From: Megaleporinus macrocephalus
Taxonomy: Eukaryota > Chordata > Actinopteri > Characiformes > Anostomidae
NCBI GenBank assembly: GCA_021613375.1
Contig: CM038710.1
Location: 32,187,195-32,251,194 of the forward strand
Reading direction: 5' to 3'
Length of the DNA: 64,000 nucleotides
Shown: positions 34,790 through 46,916 of the stretch, one piece after another
How the letters are laid out: each line of letters opens with the position of its first letter
Position numbering within the stretch: the first letter of the stretch is position 1
Notes under the pieces: model-generated
Seen by the model: the letters and a program-made list of their open reading frames with translations, nothing else
The model's database searches: none
What the model was told of the DNA's origin: nothing
Made by a program: the position numbers and the translations under genes

Positions 34790-35195
34790 GCTGCTAGGGT
34801 GCTGACCTATAAAAGATCTTGGGAGCATATCATTCCAACCCTATATCACCTTCACTGGCTCCCAGTACAGTATCATATCCAGTACAAATCACATGTGTTG
34901 GTTTTTAATCCCTGAATGACCTGGGCCTTTTTATTTTAGTAGTCTACTCCAGTCTTACTCTCCAGTACGTACCCCTTCAATCCTCAAGCCAACACTTGTG
35001 GTTCCACCCTTCTAGTTAAGCACTGCTGGAAAAAGAGCATTCTGTGTGGCGGGTATATATGGTATATACTAGCATTAAATGAGATGATTCTATTTTTAAT
35101 TTCTTTTTTTTTATTCTCATACTTTGTTTATCTCCATCTGTTGTACAGTGTCCTTGGGTGCACTTTTCAAATAAAATTTTGTTGTTATTATTTTT
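34790..35195 (+). mobile_element. L2-like LINE fragment with 3' untranslated region
   Basis: The frame from about 34,792 reads ARVLTYKRSWEHIIPTLYHL followed by HWLPVQYHIQYKSHVLVF and a stop. This is the conserved ARVLT...HI.P.L..LHWLPV..RI.FK segment of L2/CR1-type LINE proteins. The downstream part ends GTACAGTGTCCTTGGGTGCA, then AAATAAAATTTTGTTGTTAT, an L2-type 3' tail. It is a different subfamily from the 28,017 fragment. Confidence 0.8.
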
Positions 35196-35817
35196 ATTCG
35201 TAGAATTGTAGGAGTGCACTTCCTTCGTTAAAATGGGACAGTATGTGATATTTCTATTTTTTTTTTTTTTGTTGAAAAAACATTGTTTTCTATGTTCTGT
35301 CTATGATTTTGATAATATGTGCCCACTAGATCACAGCAGATATAGATACTGATCATCTGCAGATCATTCTCAGAGCTGGTTAGCGATGTTTGGTTGAGAA
35401 TTAAAATATTTTTTAATCTTTTATACTAAATGTTTTTGCAGTAGCTGAAATGACTGAAAAGGATTAGAGGTCATACCACTCAATGAGCCGGATAGTCAAG
35501 TGTTTTGTTTAAGCACAGCCCTTTTGGATGGCCCTCGTTAATTAAACGTTTCCATTAAAAGCAGGCTCATTTTACAACTTAGTGGTTTTTATCTGATCTA
35601 TATCAGTCGATTCTCAAGGTTTCACTCTCAGTATTGTGAAAGAGAAAGCGTCATTGTGCCATTTCTAGAGAGATAGATTCTCCCTCTCTTCTCTTTTAGG
35701 CTGAATAAATAAAGGAGGGAGCTGTAGGTAGAGGGAGAGGAGGTGGAGGGCAAGAGGACAGCAGAGGCAAGGACAGTGGTGTGAGTAATGCTTAAGGCCT
35801 GACACTCGCCATCGTCC
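35196..35817. other. Unique sequence, possible conserved non-coding stretch
   Basis: Poly-T at 35,258-35,270. Positions 35,480-35,620 (CTCGTTAATTAAACG, CCATTAAAAGCAGGCTCATT) have homeodomain-like AT cores in repeat-free sequence, as in developmental enhancers; conservation cannot be tested here. No gene. Confidence 0.4.
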
Positions 35818-37415
35818 ACCACCGGACCCCACACACACACACACACACACTCGCCATCATCCACCTCTGGACCCTACACACACACATGCCTAAATACACA
35901 CACACACGCCATCATCCACCACCGGACCCTGCACACACACACACTCGCCATCATCCACCACTGGACCCTACACACACACACACATTCGCCATCATCCACC
36001 ACCTGACCCTGCACAAACACACACATACCATCATCCACCACCGAACCATACACACACACACACGCCCAAATACACACACACACGCCTAAATACACACACA
36101 CACACACACATTCATCCACCACCGGACCATACACACACACACGCCCAAATACACACACACACACACACGCCATCATCCACCACCGGACCCTACACACACA
36201 CATGCCTAAATACACACACACATGCCATCATCCACCACCGGACCCTGCACACACACACACACACACACACACTCACCATCATCCACCAATGGACCCTACA
36301 CACACACACACATTCGCCATCATCCACCACCTGACCCTGCACAAACACACACACACGCCATCATCCAACACCGAACCATACACACACACACACGCCCAAA
36401 TACACACACAAACATGCCTAAATACACACACACACACACCATCATCCACCACTGGACCCTACACACACACACGCCCAAATACACACACACACACGCCTAA
36501 ATACACACACATACACACACCATCATCCACCACCGGACCATACACACACACACGCCTAAATACACACACACACACACACACCATCATCCTCCACTGGACC
36601 CTACACACACACACACATTCGCCATCATCCACCACCTGACCCTGTACAAACACACACACACACCATCATCCAATACCGAACCATACACACACACACACAC
36701 GCCCAAATACACACACACACATGCCTAAATACACACACACACACACACCATCATCCACCACTGGACCCTACACACACACATGCCCAAATACACACACACA
36801 CACGCCTAAATACACACACATACACACACCATCATCCACCACCGGACCATACACACACACACGCCTAAATACACACACACACACACACACCATCATCCTC
36901 CACTGGACCCTGCACACACACACCCACGGCTACACACACACTCGTGATCATCCTCCAACGGACCCTGCACACACACACATGCCTAAATACACACACACAC
37001 TCGTCATCATCCACCACCGGACCCTGCACACACACACACACGCCTAAACACACGCACTCTCGCCATCATCCACCACCGGACCCTGCACACACACACACAC
37101 GCACGCCTAAACACACGCACTCTCGCCATCATCCTCCAACGGACCCTGCACACACACACATGCCTAAATACACACACACACTCGTCATCATCCACCACCG
37201 GACCCTGCACACACACACACGCCTAAACACACGCACTCTCGCCATCATCCACCACCGGACCCTGCACACACACACTCAGGCCTACACACATATACACACA
37301 CACACTTGCCATCATCCTCCACTGGACCCTGCACACACACACCCACGGCTACACACACACTCGTAATTATCTTCCAACGGACCCTGCACACAAACACACA
37401 GCTACAAACACACTC
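35818..37415 (+). repeat. CA-rich minisatellite, about 1.6 kb
   Basis: Repeated CGCCATCATCCACCACCGGA, CCCTACACACACACAC and GCCCAAATACACACAC modules in varying order, with a few dozen copies of the CATCATCCAC module. Longer blocks are themselves duplicated: about 36,200-36,560 resembles about 36,590-36,890, and 37,010-37,130 resembles 37,190-37,260. The His-Thr and Cys-Val frames of up to 145 codons on both strands are repeat read-through. Confidence 0.96.
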
Positions 37416-37630
37416 GCCATCAACAGAAACACAAAGTTTTTTCCCATGCTTTATTGTGTGACACTGACTGTAAAGGGTGTGTAGTTTTTGGATGGGTACA
37501 TTTGGGACACGTCAAAGACGAGCCCCATACATCACACACACACACACACACACACCAGGCCAGGGGGCTCAGGACTCCAGTCATCCAGTCAGCTGTTCCT
37601 CTTCCCTGTTCACAATTCATGACAGCCTCA
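37416..37630. other. Short unique spacer with a (CA)n run
   Basis: A (CA)n run lies at 37,533-37,555. No gene seen. Confidence 0.5.
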
Positions 37631-37632
37631 TT

Positions 37633-37669
<37 letters not shown>

Positions 37670-37813
37670 ATCTATCAGTATATACAGTTCTATCTCTTCA
37701 TTTCTCTTATATGCTCCTTTCTTCTTTTTGCCCTTCAGTAGTTGTTCTCTTCTTTTCACTCACCCCCTAGACACTTTTTCTCTCCTGCCTTTGTGTCTCT
37801 GTATTCTTTCTAC

Positions 37814-37862
<49 letters not shown>

Positions 37863-38214
37863 TCTTTCTTTATCACGTCAGTTTTTCCCTACCATGCTTG
37901 CTCTTTTTCTCTTGCTATTTTACTCTCTCCCTCTTTCAATTATCTCTACCTCTCTATTCCTCTCTCTCTTTTCTTTGTGTCATTGTTTCTTTACTATCCT
38001 ACTAGCTCACTATCCTCTCTTCATTTCTCTCATTCTCTGCTCTGCATGGCTATCCCTCTATCTTCTTCTCAACTCTGTCTCTATGCTCTCACTATCTGTC
38101 TCTCTCACTCTCCCTCTTCCCACTGTCTCACTCCCCTCTCTTTTTTCTCCTCTTTCTCATGCCCTTTCATCTTTTTCACTTTTCTTTCTTTCTTTCCTCT
38201 CTTAGACTCCCAAT

Positions 38215-38250
<36 letters not shown>

Positions 38251-38255
38251 CCTCC
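37631..38255 (+). repeat. Pyrimidine-rich (TC) low-complexity block
   Basis: Pure (CT)n runs lie at 37,636-37,668 and 37,818-37,849 (the latter passing into CA repeats), and 38,216-38,252. The rest is imperfect C/T-rich sequence. The 225-codon frame over it is Ser/Leu-rich read-through, not a gene. Confidence 0.9.
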
Positions 38256-38330
38256 TCGGTTATTGGTTTTATTGAGAGGTCACACCCCATAAACAATGAC
38301 CTACACTAGTTATGATGTTGTAGGTCATGT

Positions 38331-38332
<2 letters not shown>

Positions 38333-38376
<44 letters not shown>
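38333..38376 (+). repeat. (TG)n microsatellite
   Basis: About 22 uninterrupted TG units. Confidence 0.97.
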
Positions 38377-38378
<2 letters not shown>

Positions 38379-39431
38379 AAAGAGAGAGATAGCCAGAGTA
38401 AGACAGAAAGATACAGAGAGAAAGACTCTCTCAACTCATTCTGATCTAAAATGTAATTATCTGATTAGCTGTTTCCCTGTTACTGCTCTACTCTGATTGG
38501 CTTACTCTTAAGGTTCAGTGAGTGCTCCTCCAATCAGAAATCAGACAGCAGAGAGCAGCACTCAGACAACAAACACACAGATGGAAATTATAGCCCAACT
38601 AATGAGGGAAATAAACATCACCCTAACACACACACACACACAGAAACCCTCATCTACTCACACGCAGCGGGCGGGAGAGAACGACACTGAGGCAGAAATC
38701 TAATTTAATAAAAGCAGCAATTTCTCCCCAGTTAAAATGTCACCTTTAGCGCCTCATAGGTAAGACATTAACGCACAGAGAAGCAGTTACTGCTGCAGAA
38801 TAAGCCCAGAAACTGCAAAACTGACAAAGTAATGGGAGATAAAGACCATAAGACGTTACGACCAAATAAAAGAATCCATTTACACCAAAGTTTATAAATG
38901 CATTCAATTACACATAGTTACCCACCTTCCCCTACCGACAATCCACTTCATGCTGTAATAATCATTTAATCTGAGCTGTACTGCCACACTGCAAACTCCT
39001 TTCTCAAACCTGTGCAAGGCAGCCAGTTCTGAGGGGTTCTTTGACCCGTTGCATTATATCATATATCACACCAAATTCCACATTATTCCCATGTAAGCTT
39101 TCTTCACCGTCTAATCACCAGAACACATCTGAACTGTATCCAAGGACAGTGGCCACTTTTGATTACATGCATCCTTCGTCTAGCAGGTCGGCCTAAAAGG
39201 TGAACTTTTTGAAACATGCATGCACAAGGGGAGTAGACAGCCCTCTGTTGATTGGCGGTAATGGCCAACCATACTACTAGGTTGTCTTGACTGCCAGCTC
39301 TTATGCTACACAGCAGTAAACAAGTAAAGGCAGCTGTGTTCACACGTTTGTGTGTCCTTGCATGTAATGTTATGGTGTGGCTAAGCACGGTCTGAGAGAG
39401 CTCTAGGGTCTCCTTGATGATGGAGCATGTT
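38377..39431. other. Unique sequence, no gene recognised
   Basis: Positions 38,690-38,830 are repeat-poor and could be regulatory, but nothing specific is seen. The 94-codon minus frame at 39104-39388 lacks a domain. Confidence 0.4.
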
Positions 39432-40430
39432 ATAGTAGTATTTATTTGTTTATTTGTTTATTTTATTTGGATCCCCAATAACTCCTATAAAGATAGCAGC
39501 TATTCTTCCTGGGCTCCATCAACATAAAACACACATATACATTATACATATACAACAAAAAGAAAAAGAACATACTCTATGTATCTTTCAAATATATACA
39601 AAAGAAAGATATAAAAATAGATAGTAAGAAAAAACAAGTAGAAAGTTTAAAAAAAAGTGTCATTATAACCTCAATAAGCTCCCTATTCTCTTTGAAACAA
39701 AATTGCCTAATCTACTTTTAACCTTTATTTGTTTAGTTTTATGATAAGGAATCAGTTATGTAGTGTTTTTTTAGTAGATTTTTAAACCGTATTTTGTTAT
39801 TAATTTTGAGCAGTGAGTCAGGTAAGGAGTTCCACTCTTAAATAGCTCTGTAAATCACTGTTCTACACATGGTTAGGTTTTAGCTCTTTGTAATTAAAAA
39901 AAAATCATTAGTTGAATATCTTGTCATATTGTTTTTTTCCAATCATAAAGGCTCTTTGGATATTTTAGCTCAGGTTTGTCTTTAACCTGTCTTCAACCTT
40001 TAGCTACTCTAGTTCCTTATGCATTTTGTTGATGCTGGTCCTGTACGGGCATCATAATAACATTCTCGCTGCCTTATTCTGCATTAACTGTAGTTTTATT
40101 CTGAGTTTATTCACTGCATTCGACCACACTGCTGCACAGTAATCTAGATTAGATAGTACTTATGATTGTATTACTAGTTTTAAAACTTTCTGTGGAAAAA
40201 ATCCTGCACATCTTATTATTACAGATAAACCCCTCACAATTTTTATTGCTATATTTTCAATATGTTTCCTCCATGATAATCTGTTGTTAATTATCACACC
40301 CAATACTTTTACTTCTTTAACTTGTTCAATTTCTTCTTTGTCAATATTTAATGATAACTTTATTGCCTGAGAGCAAGCTGTGTTTTTCTCACTGGAGGTT
40401 GGCATTTCTTATTCTTATGTTCAAATATGC
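39432..40430 (-). mobile_element. LINE, 5'-truncated, minus strand
   Basis: The minus-strand frame at 40,405-40,160 contains EVKVLGVIINNRLSWRKHIE, followed by FFPQKVLKL. This is the K-[YV]-L-G-[VI]-x-[IL]-[DN]-x-x-L-[ST]-W-x-x-H-I segment just after the catalytic box of non-LTR reverse transcriptases. Downstream pieces read LDYCAAVWSN, LQLMQNKAARMLL and CPYRTSINKMHKELE, with stops between. The 3' end has GGAGCCCAGGAAGAATAGCT, then GGGGATCCAAATAAAATAAA and an AATA-rich tail. It is a dead copy of a fish LINE; clade not assigned. Confidence 0.85.
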
Positions 40431-41643
40431 AAATGTGATGTATTTGAAAAATATCATGTACACACAACATATGCGAAGACTTGCAGAGCTCAATGGGGTC
40501 CATCTGCTCTTTAAATGAATAAATGGTCTTGTGTTCTTAAAGCAGGTCTTATGTCTAGTTTAAAATTTTAAAAGGCAAATTTAGGACTACATGATTGTGA
40601 GCTGGTTAACTTTGCTGTGGGGTATGTTTGTATATTGCTGCACTCCAAATAGATAAAACTAAACCAAATAGAACTATAGCAGTTTTATATAACAGATAAA
40701 ACTGCTATAGGCTTTATATGTTGAACCCACAAGTGTGGGGTGTGAGGGGTTTCATGGACTAACAACTTCTTAAAAGTGAACCTTTAAAATAGCTACACAG
40801 AAGAGAGTGAGCAGCCTGGCTGGCCTAGTCTTGTTTTTTTACTACATTAAATCTGTATTGAAAATCTGTGTACATAAACTGGAAGAGCTTCAAGCAAAGT
40901 TATCTTAAATCTAGTTGGTATAACTTATACCTCTCAATCTATAATTACATGTTGTATTATATTACTGTATTATTTCACTTATTTTTAAACTTCTTTACTT
41001 GTTTTAAGTGATTTTTTAAGGTAAATGATAAAGTTATCTGAAAATAAGTTAACACCTTCTCTCCAAAGAACATTTTAATGCACCATTATTGTTTATTTAT
41101 CTTTTTAAGGGTATGTGCAAAGGTTATGGCACATTTTATATGTATTTATGTTATTTCCTAATAGATTTAACACATTAAAATCATAAAAAGCTAATATGCT
41201 GCAGAGAGATGCATCGCTGCATATAATCTGAAGTGGGGGTGTTCAAAATTTTGCATGTGTCTGTGTCTTAGAAAGCTTGTTTCTGCCTGTGAAAACTATA
41301 TTTAACATCAGAATAAAGAAAAAATAACAAGAATTAATATTTGCTACTTTTTGAGGTGCGTATAGCACAACTGGGTAATATCATTCTGAACAAATGCACA
41401 CGAAGCCAGCAGAAATTATGTTTTGACAGTTCTGACAGTTTATCTGAACTACCTGTTCAGCTGTCAAGCTAAGTATCAAGTTAGCACCAGCACTTATAGA
41501 CTGAACGAACATTTCATGTCATTCGCATAATTAATATTTGTGCTCATAACTGCACTTCATTTATGTAGAACTCAAAACATGCCAAATCATCCTGACCTGC
41601 TGGCGTTCTTCATAAGAATAGACTGGGACAACTTTTGTCCTAC
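40431..41643. other. Unique AT-rich sequence, no gene seen
   Basis: No exon or repeat family recognised. If the exon at 41,644-41,753 is real, this is the start of its downstream intron. Confidence 0.45.
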
Positions 41644-41753
41644 CTATGTGGGTGCGGTGCGAGGCCAGGGTCAGCCGACCCCAGAGGGACAGCAAGGCCA
41701 GGGTCAGCAGCAGCAGCCACGCACATACACTCTGCAGGTCCCGCTCCCGCATC
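41644..41753 (-). CDS. Candidate first coding exon with signal peptide
   Basis: On the minus strand a branch-like TTAAC and a GT/T-rich tract end in TTCTAG, one base before an ATG at 41,752. The frame encodes 36 residues and ends in phase 1 at a GT donor (ATAG then GTAGGA, 41,643-41,642). The peptide begins MRERDLQSVCAWLLLLTLAL and continues LSLWGRLTLASHRTHI: charged start, about 16 hydrophobic residues, small residues at a plausible cleavage site (TLA-SH). That is a classic secretory signal, and codons are GC-rich against AT-rich flanks. I do not recognise the protein and saw no second exon. It could be the start of a large-intron secreted or receptor gene running leftward, or a chance frame. 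Confidence 0.45.
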
Positions 41754-42255
41754 CTAGAACACATACACACACACAAAACGTTAAGAAAACAAGCTTCAGT
41801 CATAGACCTATCGATTCTACAATACATCAGAGAACGCACATCACAGGAGCTGATATCAGCAGTTGCTTCGTGGTTTCGGCCGAGGGAGATGAACAAGGAA
41901 ACCTCCAAACTTCCAAACAGCTCAGACACGAGGTTTCTGTGTCTCAGGGATTCTCACTGTAACGACACAAAAGGCCGGTTTTATAAACCTCAGCAGTTAC
42001 AGCGATGAATAAGACCTACTCATACAGTCCACATGGCTTTGGTAGTATCATCCACGTTCTAGGCAACAGCCAATCAAAATCTATATGTAAATAAGACCAT
42101 CCATATGACACCAACAAAGGAACAGAGCTACTATTTTTAAGGAAAGATGTGCTGGCAAATAATAATAGCATGCTGGGGACAGTCTGCACTTGGCATAGGC
42201 AGCCTAATTAGGTATCCCCTGCATGATATACAACATGACGATGTTCAAAATTCAG
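41754..42255. other. Unique sequence upstream of candidate exon
   Basis: A short (CA)n run at 41,760-41,775 forms part of the apparent splice-acceptor tract. No 5' exon or promoter was recognised. Confidence 0.45.
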
Positions 42256-43124
<869 letters not shown>

Positions 43125-43510
43125 TACAGTATATGGCCAAAAATAATTACTGAGTATTTATTAAAGTAATTATTGAGTTTAGGTGTTGAGTTCACCCTTT
43201 GCTAACAGCACATAGCCGTGTAATCCCCTGACAATAGAATGGGTCCTACTGAAGAACTGGCGTGGCACTGTCGTAAGATGCCAACTTTGTCACGTCAGTA
43301 AATGAAACGTCTTCCCTGCTAGATCTGACCCAGCCAACTGCAAGTGCTACTATTGTGAAGCCTCTACATACAACAACATCTCAGTCTCAAAGTACTAGAC
43401 ACTGAGTGTAGCTGAAAACATTCCAAACTGCTATCAGAAGCAAAACTGTATACTGGGAACTTGAAAAGGGTTTCTGTGGCCAAGCAGCTGCACACAAATC
43501 AGTTTAGAAA
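43125..43510 (+). pseudogene. Tc1-like transposon, 5' half with decayed transposase
   Basis: The left terminus CAGTATATGGCCAAAAATAA follows TA at 43,125 and matches a widespread fish Tc1-like family. The transposase start is at ATG 43,239 and opens MGPTEEL. Scattered frame-shifted pieces of the DNA-binding region follow, up to GFCGQAAAH-like sequence (TTTCTGTGGCCAAGCAGCTG). Several stops and shifts break the frame. The catalytic DDE half and the right terminus are absent. Confidence 0.65.
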
Positions 43511-43559
43511 ATTTAGAATTTGGAACTATTTGCCATTTGCTCACAGAGGAATCTAACCT

Positions 43560-43777
43560 TCTCCTTTAACCCCTCCATGCACTGAAACACCCACATACAC
43601 ACATATTAAGGGGCAGTGAGTACGCTTGCCCGGAGCGGTGGGCAGCCCTATCCACACCAGGGGAGGTAATGTGGCTTGCTCAAGGTCACTTTAGTCATGT
43701 CCTGCCAGATCTGTGGATCGAACCAGTGACCTTCAGGTCACAAGGCTGGTTCCCCAAGCTCCAGCTCACGACTGCCC
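43560..43777 (-). mobile_element. tRNA-derived SINE (family A), inverted copy
   Basis: On the minus strand it starts GGGCAGTCGTGAGCTGGAGC, keeps an intact pol III B-box GGTTCGATCC (plus-strand 43,715-43,724), and ends TTTCAGTGCATGGAGGGGTT. It is the same family as 32617-32838, with a better preserved promoter. A short plain repeat segment separates head and tail. Confidence 0.82.
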
Positions 43778-44083
43778 ACCAAGTTAAATTGTACATGTAT
43801 TCTTTTTCCAATATGATACGTTCAGTAAATACATAGAAGCTGAAGAAGTCTCATTTAGGAATCGATATTAACGTGAAGTGAGTCACTATTTACTTTGACA
43901 GAAAGGTTTTACGTGCTGAACCGGAGAGCGACACAGATTTCAGACACATTATTTAAAGACATTATTATTTCACAGTGAGGCTCTGCAGCATCAGAAGAGT
44001 CTCTTTTCCCAATAAAGGTTCCCGCGTATTGCTCATCTGTGGAAACATGAACAGGATGTTCAGAACGTTATGTTGTCTGATCT

Positions 44084-44086
<3 letters not shown>
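43778..44086. other. Unique sequence, no gene seen
   Basis: Nothing recognised between the SINE and the first GA tract. Confidence 0.45.
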
Positions 44087-44119
<33 letters not shown>

Positions 44120-44134
44120 AGAGAGAGAGAGAGT
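44087..44134 (+). repeat. (GA)n microsatellite
   Basis: Two GA runs separated by AAGGA. Confidence 0.95.
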
Positions 44135-44430
44135 GTGATGAGAATCCACATGTGCCTCGTTCTGTAAACTGATCATATGGAGAGACAGGCCCCTTTTGTC
44201 AGACCCAAACAACTCTGTGCTTTCGGAAGCAGCCAGGATATTTTATTCCGTTTGGCAGAGAGTGCGTCTACAATCAGCGTGCTCAATAACGGCTCCACTG
44301 TCTCCTGCCTGGCTCGGGCCCCGCTGCTTTGACAGCCGTGCTCTTTGAAGAGGGGGCCACAGAGGAGCACAGATTTACACACGCTCGCATTTCACAACAA
44401 CTACACAACAATCACACACACAACAGCCAG
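44135..44430. other. Repeat-poor stretch between GA arrays
   Basis: Balanced-composition sequence (44,190-44,350) flanked on both sides by simple repeats. It could be conserved non-coding DNA. The 69-codon minus frame has no domain. Confidence 0.4.
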
Positions 44431-44441
44431 ACAGACAGAGG

Positions 44442-44521
<80 letters not shown>

Positions 44522-45276
44522 AGATGTGAAAGAGAGCAAAGTAGAAAAAGAGAGAGACAGGCAGTAAAAGAGAGAAGAGAATAGAAGAGAGGAGAAGAGA
44601 AGAAATGCAGTGAAAGACCAAGAGAGAGAAGAAAAAAGAAATATAGCAGAGGAGAAACAGACAGTAGGAGAGAGAGAGAGAGACAAAGATGGAGAAAGAG
44701 AGCAGAAGAGAAACAGAGCAGGAAAGAGAGAACAAAAGAGAGAAATAAAGGACAGAAGAGAAAGGGAGACAGACAGATAGAGAAGAAGAGATGTAAAGAG
44801 ACAGGCAGGCAGACAGAGAAAGAGATGTAAAGAGAAAGAGAGAGAGGCAGACAGAGAGAGGGAGAGATGTAAAGAGAAAGAGAAACAGACAGACAGAGAG
44901 AGAGGGAGAGATGTAAAGAGAAAGAGAGACAGGCAGACAGACAGAGAGAGAGGGAGAGATGTAAAGAGAAAGAGAAACAGACAGACAGAGAGAGAGGGAG
45001 AGATGTAAAGAGAAAGAGAGACAGGCAGACAGAGAGAGAGAGAGAGATGTAAAGAGAAAGAGAGACAGGCAGACAGAGAGAGAGAGGGAGAGATGTAAAG
45101 AGAAAGAGAGACAGGCAGACAGAGAGAGAGGGAGAGATATAAAGAGAAAGAGAGACAGGCAGACAGAGAAAGAGAGGGAGAGATACAAAGAGAGACAGGC
45201 AGACAGAGAGAGAGAGAGGGAGAGATATAAAGAGAGACAGGCAGACAGAGAGAGAGAGAGGGAGAGAGAGAGAGAT

Positions 45277-45329
<53 letters not shown>

Positions 45330-45393
45330 TAAAGGAAAAGAGAGACAGGCAGACAGAGAGAGAGAGGGAGAGATATAAAGAGAGACAGGCAGA

Positions 45394-45439
<46 letters not shown>

Positions 45440-45443
45440 TGTA

Positions 45444-45495
<52 letters not shown>

Positions 45496-46056
45496 TGTAA
45501 AGAGAAAGAGAGACAGGCAGACAGAGAGAAAGAGAGGGAGAGATGTAAGGGAAAGAGAGACAGGCAGACAGAGAAAGAGAGGGAGAGATAAAGAGAAAGA
45601 GAGACAGGCAGACAGAGAGAGGGGGAGAGATGTAAAGAGAAAGAGACACAGGCAGACAGAGAGAGAGAGGGAGAGATATAAAGAGAGACAGGCAGACAGA
45701 GAGCGAGAGGGAGAGATGTAAAGGGAAAGAGAGACAGGCAGACACAGAGAGAGGGAGAGATGTAAAGAGAAAGAGAGACAGGCAGACAGAGAGAAAGAGA
45801 GGGAGAGATGTAAAGGGAAAGAGACAGGCAGACAGAGAGAAAGAGAGGGAGAGATGTAAAGGGAAAGAGAGACAGGCAGACAGAGAAAGAGAGGGAGAGA
45901 TATAAAGAGAAAGAGAGACAGGCAGACACAGAGAGAGAGGCAGAGATGTAAAGAGAAAGAGAGACAGGCAGACAAAGAGAGAGAGAGAGAGAGAGAGAGA
46001 GATGTAAAGAGAAAGAGAGACAGGCAGACACAGAGAGAGAGGGAGAGATGTAAAGT
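44431..46056 (+). repeat. Purine (GA-rich) minisatellite, about 1.6 kb
   Basis: It begins with about 75 bp of pure (GA)n (44,447-44,520). Modules GAGAGATGTAAAGAGAAAGA and GAGACAGGCAGACAGAGAGA then alternate, with a unit of about 50-60 bp. Variants (GATATAAAG, GGCAGACACAG) are interspersed and blocks of pure GA recur. The minus strand carries open frames of 524-640 codons, made of SLSLSL, CLPVSL and YISPSL repeats; these are read-through of the array. Confidence 0.97.
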
Positions 46057-46377
46057 TTGGACGTTTTGAAGGGGGGTGATTCTTCACACTCAGGGTGGTC
46101 TCAGTGTTGCTCTGTGAATGTATGAAATTATGCAGATTTATTGTGGTAATTATCTGCGTGTACGGCAGCCCAGAGGGCACAGACACACATATCACACAAA
46201 CCATCTCTACAGCAGACCTCAGCGTGTGTGTGTATGTGTGTGTGTGTGTGTGTGTGTGGTCGCAGGGGCGGAGAAACAGCCAAGCATGAAAACCCATTCT
46301 CCAATTCAGTGTGCTTTTGGAGGATGTGCTGAGATTAGTCTCAGTCTGAGAGCTTAACTTCTCACTTCTCTGCCTTT
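46057..46377. other. Short unique spacer with a (TG)n tract
   Basis: (TG)n at 46,223-46,259. No gene recognised; the 64- and 79-codon frames include the repeat. Confidence 0.5.
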
Positions 46378-46863
46378 AAGAGAGAAAGAGAGAAAAAAAC
46401 AGAAAATAAATAAAAAAGAGAGAGTGTAAATAGCCCTGGCCTCAACTCACAGGTGAAAAAGAAGATTAGAGTAACAAGAGAGAGAGAGACAGATAGAGAG
46501 AAAGAAACACAGATAGAGAAAAGAGACCAAAAAAGTAGGAAAAAAGAAAGAACGAAAAAAGACAATAAGAGACTCAAAGGAAAAAGAAGAATAGAGAGAG
46601 AAAAGAGAGTGGATGAAAAACAGAAAAGAGCAGAAGAAAAAGAAAAAAAAAAAGACACAAACAGGGGCAAAGAGACAGAAAATAGAGATAAATGAGGATA
46701 AATGAAGTGGTTGGAGAAAAGGATAAAAAAGAAAGAGACAAATAAATAAAGAAAAGAATAAGCAGAATAAGAAAAGTGTGAGAGAGAGATAGAGGGAGAG
46801 TGTGAAAAGTGAGAAAAAGATATAGAGAAAGAGAGGAAGAAAAAAAGAAAGAGACAGGAAGGG

Positions 46864-46907
<44 letters not shown>

Positions 46908-46916
46908 GAGAGAGAG
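46378..46916 (+). repeat. Purine-rich (GA/AAAG) low-complexity block
   Basis: Imperfect GA, AAGA and AAAAAG sequence ending in a pure (GA)n run at 46,868-46,905. Ser/Phe/Leu-rich frames on the minus strand (up to 203 codons) are not genes. Confidence 0.93.

Noticed and set aside
35874..37366. His-Thr and Cys-Val repeat proteins up to 145 codons on both strands
   Set aside because: Artefacts of the CA minisatellite; open on both strands.
37632..38309. 225-codon frame resembling a membrane protein
   Set aside because: Hydrophobicity comes from CT repeats encoding Ser/Leu/Phe; no defined segments or domain.
44375..46297. 640-codon open frame on the minus strand (and 524/539-codon frames beside it)
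   Set aside because: Composed of SLSLSL/CLPVSL/YISPSL cycles read from a GA minisatellite; three overlapping frames are equally open, which a real gene would not allow.
46118..46357. 79-codon frame beside the GA array
   Set aside because: Includes the TG tract and has no domain.
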